A DNA stretch of 64,000 nt from JBCCMQ01 sp039026235 (GTDB lineage Bacteria; Pseudomonadota; Alphaproteobacteria; Rhodobacterales; Rhodobacteraceae), in contig JBCCMQ010000003.1 of the NCBI GenBank assembly GCA_039026235.1, forward strand, positions 62,001 to 126,000, in the 5' to 3' direction. This document shows, piece after piece, positions 1 through 8,697 of the stretch; position 1 is the stretch's first letter; each line of letters opens with the position of its first letter. The notes beneath the pieces were generated by a model. That model did not search any database, was not told the DNA's origin, and saw nothing but the letters and a program-made list of their open reading frames with translations. A program made the position numbers and the translations under genes.

Positions 1-655
1 CCTTATAAAGCACCGCAAATATGTATGAAAAGCTGAGGATCGGGAACAGGTAGCGCAGACCAGAGCAGGCTTCTGCGACGTGCAATTTGTATACTCCGAG
101 ATCAATGATGTTACCCTCAAGGAACACCGGCACGCTCATTAACTGAAGGAACCAAACGCCCAATTCGGAAGATACGAACTGAAGCCAAGTGGACATCTTG
201 AAATACAGAACGCCAGGAAGTGGAAGCATATAAACCAGATGCAGGACCGGCGGCCAGAAGTGCTTGCCGGTCTGCCAACCGAAGCTGACCAGAAGAATGC
301 CGCCTACCCAAACGATGGTGGCATAGGCCACAAGGTCAGAGATGTTGGAGAGTTTGCCAAGCGTTCCAAGCGCGACCGCCGCAAGGATAACGGTCACACC
401 GACCCAACGGTTCCGCTTCGGTCCCGGATCAACCGGAACCTCCTTTAGCTGGCGCAGGAACAACAGCGCCGAAAGGACCGGAATAAGAGGCCCGTGGCTG
501 TACTCGGGAAGCTGCCAAGCAACCAAAAGGGCATCAAGACCGTCGATGAAAAAGAAGCCAGCAGCGACGGTCGCGACGGCTAAGGCAAGCATGCCAGCGT
601 AATTCATTGTACCTGCAGACCCGATAAGCGGTCCGCGCTCACTCACAATCGACAT
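1..655 (-). CDS. xrtD: Exosortase, probably XrtD type (partial)
   Basis: Minus-strand gene whose 3' part lies beyond the window's left edge; about 218 N-terminal residues are visible. Exosortases are multi-pass membrane cysteine proteases/transpeptidases that process proteins with PEP-CTERM-like tails, usually in exopolysaccharide-producing bacteria. The visible protein is a string of hydrophobic segments with the family signature PEYSHGPLIPVLS near residue 45 and the active-site motif EACSGLRYLF near the break, which carries the catalytic Cys. The conserved Arg and His should lie in the missing part. The XrtD (VPLPA-CTERM) assignment comes from overall resemblance and a Rhodobacteraceae-like context. 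I chose the ATG at 655 because GAGGA lies about 8 nt upstream; an in-frame ATG at 607 is the alternative. Glycosyltransferases nearby fit an envelope role. Confidence 0.85.
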   Translation of the reverse strand, partial: MSIVSERGPLIGSAGTMNYAGMLALAVATVAAGFFFIDGLDALLVAWQLPEYSHGPLIPVLSALLFLRQLKEVPVDPGPKRNRWVGVTVILAAVALGTLGKLSNISDLVAYATIVWVGGILLVSFGWQTGKHFWPPVLHLVYMLPLPGVLYFKMSTWLQFVSSELGVWFLQLMSVPVFLEGNIIDLGVYKLHVAEACSGLRYLFPILSFSYIFAVLYK

Positions 656-857
656 TAAGCGATCCTCAAATCACCTCACCCAAACTGACGAAGGTGTTAA
701 CACAACCGGCACTGTCATCACAGTGTTTCTCACCAAAAGTTGCGTGGCGGTCCAAAGCTGCGTGCGCTCCGTTCACGACTTCCACATTCCCGGTGTGCAA
801 TTTTGCGTTGCCGTACAAATTCAAAGCATCCAACGCTGCAAATTTTTGGAGACTCCT

Positions 858-1121
858 ATGCCTGTTGACGAATTTTTGGGCCTTGCGCGTACCCAGACAT
901 CCCCGTCTGTGGACATCAGTGACGTGACGCCCGACGATGCCAACGATCTACCGCGCGTAACAATCGCGCTGAACGCTGCGACACCGGGCCGCATTCGGAT
1001 CACCACGCTCTCTGGTTCCACCAGCGACATCGTCGTAGCGGCCGGCACTGTCGTGCCTATTCGTGCCACACGCGTTTGGGCAACGGGGACAACAGCTACC
1101 GGATTGCGTGCTCTCTTCTGA
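858..1121 (+). CDS. GTA-type spike base protein, RCAP_rcc01079 family (orphan)
   Basis: A protein of 87 residues. The C-terminal half has the family look of the small Rhodobacter gene-transfer-agent head-spike base protein: a region ending IVVAAGTVVPIRATRV followed by WATGTTATGLRALF. In Rhodobacter capsulatus that protein is encoded with a larger spike protein, away from the main GTA cluster. Here no spike, capsid or tail gene is adjacent: an exosortase gene diverges on the left and a glycosyltransferase follows on the right. The ATG at 858 follows TTGGAG about 9 nt upstream. A longer in-frame extension to 723 exists but has Cys-rich, non-family sequence, so I rejected it. Function as a capsid spike base is inferred from the family; it could serve another surface structure. 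Confidence 0.75.
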   Translation: MPVDEFLGLARTQTSPSVDISDVTPDDANDLPRVTIALNAATPGRIRITTLSGSTSDIVVAAGTVVPIRATRVWATGTTATGLRALF

Positions 1122-1170
1122 TTAATACAACCTTAATCACTTCCCCCGTAAGCCTCATTGTTAACCAAGA

Positions 1171-2328
1171 ATGGTGAACAATTTGCTTCGCAGAGGGAAA
1201 ACTGCGGTGTTGTATTCTGAGTTCGACGATCTGAAGCCGCTAGCCAACGACCCGGAAAGGGTCGATCCAACTCTGACCTTGCTGTGCATCGTGCGGAATG
1301 AGATGTACTTCATTCCGCAGTTCCTTCGCCATTACCGTTCGCTCGGTGTCACTCGCTTTGTGGCCATTGATGATTGTTCCGACGACGGAACGCGCGAGTA
1401 TCTTTGCCGCCAGCCGGATGTGGTCGTGCTCGAAAGCAGCTTTCGATACGGAACACTGCTGAACGTTCCCGGAGATAATGAAAAGGTTCGCGCCTGCGTC
1501 GTTTGGAGGTCGTTGTTGGCTGCCAAGTTTGCGTCCGACAGATGGGCTTTGCAGGTCGATATCGACGAGTTGCTTCAGCTTCCCGCAGGTTGGTCGCTTA
1601 GGGATCTCGTGCGTTTTGCCGATAGGCAGAAGGACCACGCGCTGGTTGGGGCGATGCTGGATATCTATCCAAGAACGGTCGCGGATCTGAAGTCAGAAGA
1701 AGTATTTGATCCGGCAGGGGAGTGGTATTTCGATGCCGTTCCACACTTGGTCTTCGACAAGCCCGGCATGCCTGCACAAGTCTACAATGGCTCTCGGTCC
1801 CGCTTTTTCGCCCAATATGATCTTGCTCCAATCGGGCGTCGCCAAACGATTAGGAACTTCTTTGGGGCTACCAAGTACCGTCGCACCAACCAGCTTTCCA
1901 AAGTTTTCATGCTGCGGTGGTGCGATGGGGCTAGGATTGTCGGAGCCCATGAAACTACGCTACCTGTTTGTCAGGACATTCTGGTGCCGCTGCTGCATTT
2001 CAAGTTCACGAGCGACCTGTATCGCAGGACGCGCTACGCACTAGAAAGCGGCGGCTACTATAACGCCTCTTCCGAATATCACCTTATGCAAAACTTTCTA
2101 GCTCAGAGTGACGGCGGGAACGGTCGCCTTACCTGCCGTTACTCAAAGTTGGTTGGTCAACCGGACGTCTTTGCCCAAAGCGGCAACATGTTGCTGCAAG
2201 GCGTGTTCCAAAAGGGCCTACGCGAAATACAGGCGATAAACGCGAACACCGGCATATCCCATTCCGGCCAAAAACAACCCCATCGTCATGCCGAGCCCGA
2301 CACCGGGCGATACGCCCAGGGCTTCTAG
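1171..2328 (+). CDS. Family 2-like glycosyltransferase (PF13704-type)
   Basis: Protein of 385 residues. The N-terminal domain (about 35-250) starts TLLCIVRNEMYFIPQFLRHY, with the nucleotide-sugar binding motif DDCSDDGT near residue 66. A metal-binding VDIDELL follows near residue 130, typical of GT2/GT92-like enzymes that act on a polysaccharide or lipid-linked acceptor in the cytoplasm. No signal peptide or membrane segment is evident, and the ribosome-binding site is weak. The last 37 codons (2218-2328) overlap, on the opposite strand, the end of the ligase-acyltransferase gene. The tail there (QKQPHRHAEPDTGRY) is polar and not family-like, so the original stop has probably been lost and the end replaced. 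The sugar and acceptor are unknown; the neighbourhood suggests exopolysaccharide. Confidence 0.85.
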   Translation: MVNNLLRRGKTAVLYSEFDDLKPLANDPERVDPTLTLLCIVRNEMYFIPQFLRHYRSLGVTRFVAIDDCSDDGTREYLCRQPDVVVLESSFRYGTLLNVPGDNEKVRACVVWRSLLAAKFASDRWALQVDIDELLQLPAGWSLRDLVRFADRQKDHALVGAMLDIYPRTVADLKSEEVFDPAGEWYFDAVPHLVFDKPGMPAQVYNGSRSRFFAQYDLAPIGRRQTIRNFFGATKYRRTNQLSKVFMLRWCDGARIVGAHETTLPVCQDILVPLLHFKFTSDLYRRTRYALESGGYYNASSEYHLMQNFLAQSDGGNGRLTCRYSKLVGQPDVFAQSGNMLLQGVFQKGLREIQAINANTGISHSGQKQPHRHAEPDTGRYAQGF

Positions 2329-4833
2329 TATGGCCGCACCGGGAAGGACGAGCTGATGGAAGACGTAGATGGGCAACGCAAGCGCCCCCATTACAAGCAG
2401 GACCTTTGCGCACAATTTAGCGAGGCCATTCATCGACGCCCAGGTTCTAAGCCCGAGGACAAACAGACCGGTCAGAAGAATGCAAACAAAGCCGTAGAAC
2501 GCGAAGCCCGGTGGCGAAACGTACATTGGTCCCAACCGCGTGGTGAAGGCAGAACCGCCATACGCCTGGTACATGGTCAGCAGGCAAAATGCCGCCCCAA
2601 GCGATCCCGCGACGGCCAGCTGCCGACCCGCCCGGTCGACGCTGCTCACAGAGTTAAACCAGATCCCCACTGCAACGCCGGCGGCGCTAACCGATGCCAG
2701 TTTGACGACACTGTAGTTGGCTACGGTCATAAGCCGGATTAGTTCGGCCGCTGAAGTCAGCTGTCGGTTCGGCACAATCTCAACGGCAATCAGCCAAGTG
2801 ATCCAAAGTGTAATCGATGCGGCCGCAAGTGTCGGAACCGGCGCTTTCAACCGGGCCACAACCGGGATCCAGACCGGAGCTGAAAGCAGCATCACGCCGT
2901 AGTAAGCCAACACGCTGTAAAAGGCGTGTCCCAGGGCGAGGCCGTTCAATGGTGCGCCGTCCAGATACGTTATGCCAATCTTTGTGCCCGCCAGGAACAA
3001 GATGCCGGTGAACACCAGCAGGAAACTATGAAACGATCTTTTTCTGAGCGTGGCCGGATTGCCAAGGGCGATCGGCACCAAGAAGTATCCGACGCTCATG
3101 CCGAAGATCATCGCAAATCCGGGTGTGCCCATGCGGTAGAACACCCCGAATAGACGCTCGGTCTCTTCGGCCAAACCAAGCCGGCCGAAAAAGCCTTCGC
3201 TCCAATGCCCGATGACGACCGAAAGCGCCACGATCCCCCGCGTAAGGCTGACCGCCCATGCGCATCTCGTGCGGTCGTTCAAAGCGGTTTTCGGTTCTGA
3301 AGGCTCGGCTTCGGAAGACCCCATAAGCGCAATATCTTCTAAGGTCTGACCTTCAAGCGTGGCGCGGATCACCTCTCGCTCGAAGCCGTCCGCCTCTAGC
3401 GTAAGCCCAACTTGAAGGCCGCTGAGAGAGTCGCCTCCAATTTCGTAAAATGTCTGCCTGCCACTAATCGGAACATTGCCAAGCACGCGTCGCCATGCCT
3501 TTGCGATCTCAAGGGCCTTTCCCTCAAGTTCCGAAAATTCTGTTTCCGCTGTGAGAGCATGGGATCTTTCTTTGTCCAGTGCCTCCTCGAGGACCGACCG
3601 CTGGATTTTTCCGGTGTCGGTCTTAGGGAGGGTATCGATGAATTCGATGTCGAGCGCGCCAGATGAGGCTACACCGTGGCGCTCAAGCACAAGCTGAGCT
3701 GCGGCAGTAAGCACGTCTGCCAGATCCGCTACGTCTCGCTCCAGACCGAGCAGAACCCTTTGGCCGCGGAGCGGATCCTCGCGGGCAGTGGTCGCAAACC
3801 TACCACGGGCGTCTGGGACAAGATCTGAGACCCGAACTTCCAGATCCTCCGCCCCGATCTTGATCCCTGCAATATTGATTTGATCGTCGAGCCTACCGAG
3901 GTAGTAGAGGCACCCGTCCCGAAGCGCACCGCGGTCCCGCGTTGTGAGCCAACCGTCGGGTTCTGCAACTGGTGCAATCCGTCCCGAAGCCTCCAACAAG
4001 CCCAAAGCGACGTGCGATCCGCGAATGCGAATTTCTTCGCTTTGCCCGATTGAAATCTGGGTGTCGCCAGTCGGCGCCCCCACCGACTCGAGTTGGGTGG
4101 CATCCGCCGTCGAGATTTTCAGGAATGTACTGCGCGATGCCTCGGTCAGACCGTAGTGCTGAACAATCGTAGCCTCGGGGAAAAGCTCTCGCAGGGCCAG
4201 CTTCTCGGTTGCAGCCATGTATTGGCTTCCGATTTCAATCCATCTGACATTCCGGGCGGCGCTTGCAATTGGGTCCGATCCGCTGAGAACGATGCGCCAG
4301 AGGCTCGGCACTGCAGAGATCGCATTGATCTGACCTGCCTTTAGCATATCAGCTATTTCCGCAGGATCGAAGCGTTCCGGCAGGAAGAATCTTCCGCCTG
4401 CGGCGCTGACGGCGCGCGCACGCCCAAGACCGAATGAATAAGTAACAGGAACTCCGATGTATTCTCGGATCTCCTCGGTTACTTCCATTATCCCGTTGAG
4501 ACGTGTCACAACGTCGGCGAGATTTCGGTAGCTAAGCAGGATCGCTTTGGGGCGACCCTCGGTGCCGGAAGAGAACACGATTTGGGCCGGGTCGTTACTT
4601 TCGTTGGGCGTATGCTCTAACTTTCCCCAACCATGAGATCTTTCGGAAATAAAGGGCAGTTCGCGGGTTTTTGCGGACAATTGAGAAAGGACAGAAGCGT
4701 CACGGACGACGGCAAATAGCTGTCCGCGACGATAGCAATCGAAGACGGTTTCCAGAAACCCGATCGAGCTTTCCGCCTTTAGGCTCACTACCGAAAGAGC
4801 GCCCTGATCAGTGATCATTTGGGTCTCGGCCAT
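2218..4833 (-). CDS. Adenylation-carrier-acyltransferase fusion protein
   Basis: 871 residues with three parts. (1) An AMP-forming adenylation domain, about 1-410: SSGTEGRPKA at 88-97, HYGLTEAS at 225-232, GWLTTRD at 293-299, GRLDDQINIAG from 312, and the C-terminal lysine motif TDTGKIQ at 404-410. (2) A phosphopantetheine carrier domain, about 430-505, with the attachment Ser468 in GGDSLSG. (3) A multi-pass acyltransferase-3-like membrane domain, from about 525 to the end, opening SLTRGIVALSVVIGHW with the expected Arg531 and His542. The architecture implies activation of a carboxylic acid as AMP ester, loading on the carrier, and direct transfer to an acceptor at the membrane without free acyl-CoA. 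It follows the nucleotide-sugar dehydrogenase gene by 14 bp, so the acceptor is probably a sugar of the surface polymer. Substrate not determined. Confidence 0.88.
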   Translation of the reverse strand: MAETQMITDQGALSVVSLKAESSIGFLETVFDCYRRGQLFAVVRDASVLSQLSAKTRELPFISERSHGWGKLEHTPNESNDPAQIVFSSGTEGRPKAILLSYRNLADVVTRLNGIMEVTEEIREYIGVPVTYSFGLGRARAVSAAGGRFFLPERFDPAEIADMLKAGQINAISAVPSLWRIVLSGSDPIASAARNVRWIEIGSQYMAATEKLALRELFPEATIVQHYGLTEASRSTFLKISTADATQLESVGAPTGDTQISIGQSEEIRIRGSHVALGLLEASGRIAPVAEPDGWLTTRDRGALRDGCLYYLGRLDDQINIAGIKIGAEDLEVRVSDLVPDARGRFATTAREDPLRGQRVLLGLERDVADLADVLTAAAQLVLERHGVASSGALDIEFIDTLPKTDTGKIQRSVLEEALDKERSHALTAETEFSELEGKALEIAKAWRRVLGNVPISGRQTFYEIGGDSLSGLQVGLTLEADGFEREVIRATLEGQTLEDIALMGSSEAEPSEPKTALNDRTRCAWAVSLTRGIVALSVVIGHWSEGFFGRLGLAEETERLFGVFYRMGTPGFAMIFGMSVGYFLVPIALGNPATLRKRSFHSFLLVFTGILFLAGTKIGITYLDGAPLNGLALGHAFYSVLAYYGVMLLSAPVWIPVVARLKAPVPTLAAASITLWITWLIAVEIVPNRQLTSAAELIRLMTVANYSVVKLASVSAAGVAVGIWFNSVSSVDRAGRQLAVAGSLGAAFCLLTMYQAYGGSAFTTRLGPMYVSPPGFAFYGFVCILLTGLFVLGLRTWASMNGLAKLCAKVLLVMGALALPIYVFHQLVLPGAAILEALGVSPGVGLGMTMGLFLAGMGYAGVRVYRLYFA

Positions 4834-4847
4834 CTTGCTATTGCCAA

Positions 4848-6176
4848 CTAGGCCTTTGTCACGTCGCTTGACATCAGGTCGCGGCGGCCAAGGGCGTTGC
4901 GGGTATCGACAATCGGAACCTTGAGGGCTGTAAGTGCCTTGTAGTCAATGGCATCGTGGTCAGTTGCAATCAGGACCGCATCAAGGTTTAGTGCTCCGAT
5001 CTCTGACGCGTCGACGGACTGCCGTGCCCGGAACTGTCCGTATTCGCGCATTGGCGGAATTTCCGGAACGTGCGGGTCCAGGTAGACCACTTGCGCGCCG
5101 GCCTCCTCCAAGAGTTGCATAAGACGCATGGCCGGGCTTTCCCGCATATCGGAGACGTTCTTCTTGTATGCCAAACCAACGAGCAGGATCTTGGACGTGC
5201 TCAGCCCTTTGCCAGCTGCGCGGTCCAAAGCCTCGCGCGTGCGATCGACCACATGCTGGGGCATCCGCGTGTTTATTTCGCCGGCAAGCTCAATGAAGCG
5301 TGTTGGAACTTCGTGCTCACGCGCTTTCCAAGTCAGGTAGAATGGATCAATCGGGATGCAGTGGCCGCCGAGGCCCGGTCCAGGGTAGAACGGCATGTAC
5401 CCGAAGGGTTTTGTTGCCGCTGCATCGACCACTTCCCAAATATCGATGCCCATCTTGTCAAAAATCAGCTTTAATTCGTTGACCAGCGCGATGTTCACGG
5501 CTCGAAAGACATTCTCGGTGATCTTGACAGCTTCGGCCGTCGCAGCATCAGAGACCCGGACAACCTTGTCTACAACCTGAGCATAGAAAGCCTCGGTCAG
5601 GTCGCCGGAAGCTGCGTCAACGCCGCCCACGACCTTTGGGATAGTCTGGGTCCTAAAAACTGGATTTCCCGGATCTTCCCGTTCCGGCGAAAAGCCCAGA
5701 AAAAAGTCCTTTGCAAGTACATGTCCGCCTGCTTCCAAAATGGGCTGCAGAACCTCATCGGTCGTTCCCGGAAACGTCGTAGACTCAAGTACAATCAAGC
5801 TATTGGTGGTCATGTGCTGCGCGATTTCGCGGGTCGTGGCCTCAACGTATTTCAGGTCAGGTTCGCGTTGGCGTGACAGCGGTGTCGGGACGCAGATCAC
5901 GATCACGTCGCACTCTTTCAGCAGGGAAAAGTCCGTTGTCCAGGACAACCGGCCAGCTTCCGAAAGCCCGGCAATTTCTTCTGAAGGAACAGCTTCTATG
6001 TAGCTTTGCCCCGCATCTAGCTTTTGCATTTTTGTCGGGTCCACATCGAAACCGATGACCCTGAACCCTTTTCGCGCCGCAGTGGCCGCCAGCGGCAGGC
6101 CGACATACCCAAGGCCCACAACACCCACGCGTGCGGTCTTTGCCGGAATAGCCTTGGAAAGTAGTTCCATTTGCAA
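4848..6176 (-). CDS. Nucleotide-sugar 6-dehydrogenase (UDP-HexNAc dehydrogenase-like)
   Basis: 442 residues of the UDP-glucose/UDP-N-acetylhexosamine dehydrogenase family, which oxidises C6 of an NDP-sugar to the uronic acid with two NAD+. Rossmann motif VGLGYVGLPLA near 20-30, PERxxPGNP-like EREDPGNP near 165-172, Lys218/Asn222 region KITENVFRAVN, and catalytic Cys273 in GPGLGGHCIPIDPFY. The length and the GHCIPIDPFYL version resemble WbpA/TviB-type UDP-HexNAc dehydrogenases rather than UDP-glucose dehydrogenase, but the substrate cannot be settled by eye. It is the first gene of a two-gene minus-strand operon with the fusion acyltransferase and is divergent from a glycosyltransferase at 6286. 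It probably supplies a uronic-acid donor for surface polysaccharide. Confidence 0.92.
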   Translation of the reverse strand: MQMELLSKAIPAKTARVGVVGLGYVGLPLAATAARKGFRVIGFDVDPTKMQKLDAGQSYIEAVPSEEIAGLSEAGRLSWTTDFSLLKECDVIVICVPTPLSRQREPDLKYVEATTREIAQHMTTNSLIVLESTTFPGTTDEVLQPILEAGGHVLAKDFFLGFSPEREDPGNPVFRTQTIPKVVGGVDAASGDLTEAFYAQVVDKVVRVSDAATAEAVKITENVFRAVNIALVNELKLIFDKMGIDIWEVVDAAATKPFGYMPFYPGPGLGGHCIPIDPFYLTWKAREHEVPTRFIELAGEINTRMPQHVVDRTREALDRAAGKGLSTSKILLVGLAYKKNVSDMRESPAMRLMQLLEEAGAQVVYLDPHVPEIPPMREYGQFRARQSVDASEIGALNLDAVLIATDHDAIDYKALTALKVPIVDTRNALGRRDLMSSDVTKA

Positions 6177-6285
6177 CTCGCTGTACGAAATCCGAAGTCA
6201 GACGGTCTAAAGTGAACCGAGCCCGGTATCTCTTAACTTCGCGCGATTGACAATAAGGGGACGTCGCTGAACAAGGGGCCAACCT

Positions 6286-7272
6286 ATGGGACGTCGTCGC
6301 ATTTTGGGCGACTGCCGTGATGTATTGAGATGGTTTATGAACGTTGACCGGTCATACCTTCTGGTGTCGCCTTGCCGAAATGAGGCGGACTTTATGCGCC
6401 GAACACTCGACAGTGTCGTTGCACAGAGCATTCGACCGACCGTTTGGATCATCGTGGACGATGGTTCGACCGATGCAACACCCGAGATCCTGAGAGATTA
6501 CGCAGAACGACACGCCTGGATCAAAACGTACCGCAAGCCGGACCGCGGCCACCGTGCCGTGGGTCCGGGTGTGATCGACGCCTTCTATTTTGGTCTGGAG
6601 CACACAGAGATCGACGATTTCGCTTTTATCTGCAAGCTGGATTTGGATCTGGATTTGCCGTCTGGCTACTTTGAAGGTCTGATCCAACGGATGGAGGCTG
6701 ATCCGCGCTTGGGCACCTGTTCGGGCAAGGCATACTACGCAGGTCCGTCAGGCGAGATGATCAGCGAAGGCATTGGCGACGAGATGTCGGTCGGTGCGTC
6801 GAAATTTTTTCGAACGACATGTTTCAAGGAGATCGGCGGCTTTGTGCGCGAAGTCATGTGGGATGGCATAGATTGCCATAAGACACGACAGCTTGGCTGG
6901 ACGGCCGCAAGCTGGGATGATCCGGCACTTCGCTTCGAGCACTTGCGTCCAATGGGCTCTAGTCAGACGAGTATCTTCACCGGAAGACGACGGCACGGTT
7001 TCGGACAGTACTATATGGGCTCTGATCCACTGTATTTCTTCGCGACCGTTGTCCACCGGCTTGGACGCCGCCCATTTATCCTTGGAGCGTTGGCAACCTT
7101 GCAAGGGTACGTTGCGGCTTGGTGGCGCGGTGATCCGCAACACGACGACCCGGAGCTTCAAGCGTTTATCCGTAGGTATCAGCGGCGGGCACTTATTGTT
7201 GGAAAGGCACGCGCCGTGGCCGAGATTGATGCAAGAAATGCATCCAGCCCGCCGGCGGCCAAGTCCACCTAG
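6286..7272 (+). CDS. Glycosyltransferase family 2
   Basis: 328 residues as drawn. The GT-A fold begins YLLVSPCRNEADFMRRTLDS with the nucleotide-sugar motif WIIVDDGSTDAT near 60 and an acidic metal-binding run CKLDLDLDLP near 125. It is a cytoplasmic sugar transferase with no membrane segment, although a hydrophobic stretch (YFFATVVHRLG to LQGYVAAWW) near 250-285 could touch the membrane. The start is uncertain. The ATG at 6286 has AAGGGG about 9 nt upstream; the ATG at 6337 (MNVDRSYLLVSP) matches where family members usually begin. The gene ends inside the last four bases of the convergent GT4 gene. It probably adds one residue in exopolysaccharide assembly. Confidence 0.9.
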   Translation: MGRRRILGDCRDVLRWFMNVDRSYLLVSPCRNEADFMRRTLDSVVAQSIRPTVWIIVDDGSTDATPEILRDYAERHAWIKTYRKPDRGHRAVGPGVIDAFYFGLEHTEIDDFAFICKLDLDLDLPSGYFEGLIQRMEADPRLGTCSGKAYYAGPSGEMISEGIGDEMSVGASKFFRTTCFKEIGGFVREVMWDGIDCHKTRQLGWTAASWDDPALRFEHLRPMGSSQTSIFTGRRRHGFGQYYMGSDPLYFFATVVHRLGRRPFILGALATLQGYVAAWWRGDPQHDDPELQAFIRRYQRRALIVGKARAVAEIDARNASSPPAAKST

Positions 7273-8537
7273 GCTTTTGTGTCATCGGGGCGCAATTGCC
7301 CAGGGCGTGCATTGCCAGATAGAAGGGTCCCAAGCCACTTTGCCTCGGCGACACTGTCAAACTCCGCGACGACCTTCCGGCGGCCGGCTTCACCCATCTG
7401 TTTCCTGAGTGCAGCGTCGCCGAACAAGGTGCCCAGCGCCGCGCCCAGTTCTTCGGTTACTCCCGGCGTGACCAGTAAACCGCTTTTGCCATCTTCGATC
7501 AGTTCCGGAATCCCCGTCACGCGGCTTGCAACAACGGGCAGCTCGCTTGCCATAGCTTCCATTAGGACGACCGGCAAGCCTTCGGCAAAACTTGGCAGTA
7601 CGAAAACGGTGGACCCCCGAAGCTGCAGCGCGACTTCTTCCTGGTTCAAATAACCGGTGAACTCGATGTGCCCTTCCAATTTCGTGCCCCTGGCAAGGCG
7701 TTCAATCGCTCTCCTTTCACCACCGTCGCCAACGATTTTCAGGCGCGCACTTGGATAGTCTTCAACCACCTTTGTGAATGCTTCGATAAGCTGGGGCAAT
7801 CCTTTGACGGCGGCTAAGCGGCCCACAAAGACGGCTTGTAGACCGTTTTCTTCGCGCCCTTTGCCGTAGAGTTCAGGCGTTATCGCGCAATGGACCACGT
7901 GCATTTTCTGCCAATGCTCCATCGACGCAAATATCATTCCCTGGCTGCGGCAAAAATTGCTGATGCAGGCGACAAATCTTGCACGAGCGATTTTTTCGTC
8001 GATGCGCCAAATCCTTGGTTCGAAGAAAATAGCAGAACCATGCAGTGTAAAGCTGAACGGAATACCAGAGACCTCACTGGCCAGCATGGCGACTGAACAG
8101 CTCGAATTTCCGAAATGGTTGTGAAGATGTTCGACCCCATTCTCTTTTAGATGCCGGGCCAACACGGTGGCTTCGAGGAAATAGAGCAGCTGATAGATGA
8201 ATGCGCGAAGACCGGGAGGACGGATTCGAAACGCAAGGGCAAGCGCCGATAGATACCGGCCAGGCTGCCGAAGGGCATGGAACTGGGCGGTGAGAAGCAC
8301 CACCGGGTTCTTCGCAGCCGGTGCTACATAGAATGTTTCGGCAGCTGCGGCTTTTTCGTCGGGTCCACGGTGGTGGTGGCTCGGGGTCGGCCGCACCGCG
8401 CAAGTCAGAATATCCCAACCCGCCGCCCGCAAGGCCAGGACCTCGCGCAGAATGAACGTGTGCGAGACCGCAGGATATTCACCTGTAAGATAGGCTATCC
8501 GCTTACCGGATTGTTTCTGACTCAATGCTTGGTCCAA
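7269..8537 (-). CDS. Glycosyltransferase family 4 (GT-B)
   Basis: 422 residues. The N-terminal Rossmann half begins RIAYLTGEYPAVSHTFILRE, the typical opening of colanic-acid/WcaL-like glycosyltransferases. The C-terminal half has the GT4 donor site: VFVGRLAAVKGLPQLIEAF near 240, IVGDGGERRAIERL near 275, and the E-x7-E type motif FAEGLPVVLMEAMASELP near 325. The start is a TTG at 8537, with no better codon upstream before the decayed glf region. It is convergent with the GT2 gene, with a 4-bp overlap. It probably transfers a hexose in surface polysaccharide synthesis; the specificity is unknown. Confidence 0.9.
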   Translation of the reverse strand: MDQALSQKQSGKRIAYLTGEYPAVSHTFILREVLALRAAGWDILTCAVRPTPSHHHRGPDEKAAAAETFYVAPAAKNPVVLLTAQFHALRQPGRYLSALALAFRIRPPGLRAFIYQLLYFLEATVLARHLKENGVEHLHNHFGNSSCSVAMLASEVSGIPFSFTLHGSAIFFEPRIWRIDEKIARARFVACISNFCRSQGMIFASMEHWQKMHVVHCAITPELYGKGREENGLQAVFVGRLAAVKGLPQLIEAFTKVVEDYPSARLKIVGDGGERRAIERLARGTKLEGHIEFTGYLNQEEVALQLRGSTVFVLPSFAEGLPVVLMEAMASELPVVASRVTGIPELIEDGKSGLLVTPGVTEELGAALGTLFGDAALRKQMGEAGRRKVVAEFDSVAEAKWLGTLLSGNARPGQLRPDDTKA

Positions 8538-8697
8538 CCCTAAAATTTCCGCCAGTTGCGTGGCGGATTCGCTGGCGCGGAGTTATCGAAGTACGGCTCT
8601 GAAGGCAAATCTGTGGTCTGTGACTGCCCGAGAACGAAGCCTCTGATTTCGCATCTCGACCTCTGTAGCGGGCGCTTCGTCGGGTATTAGTGCGTCT

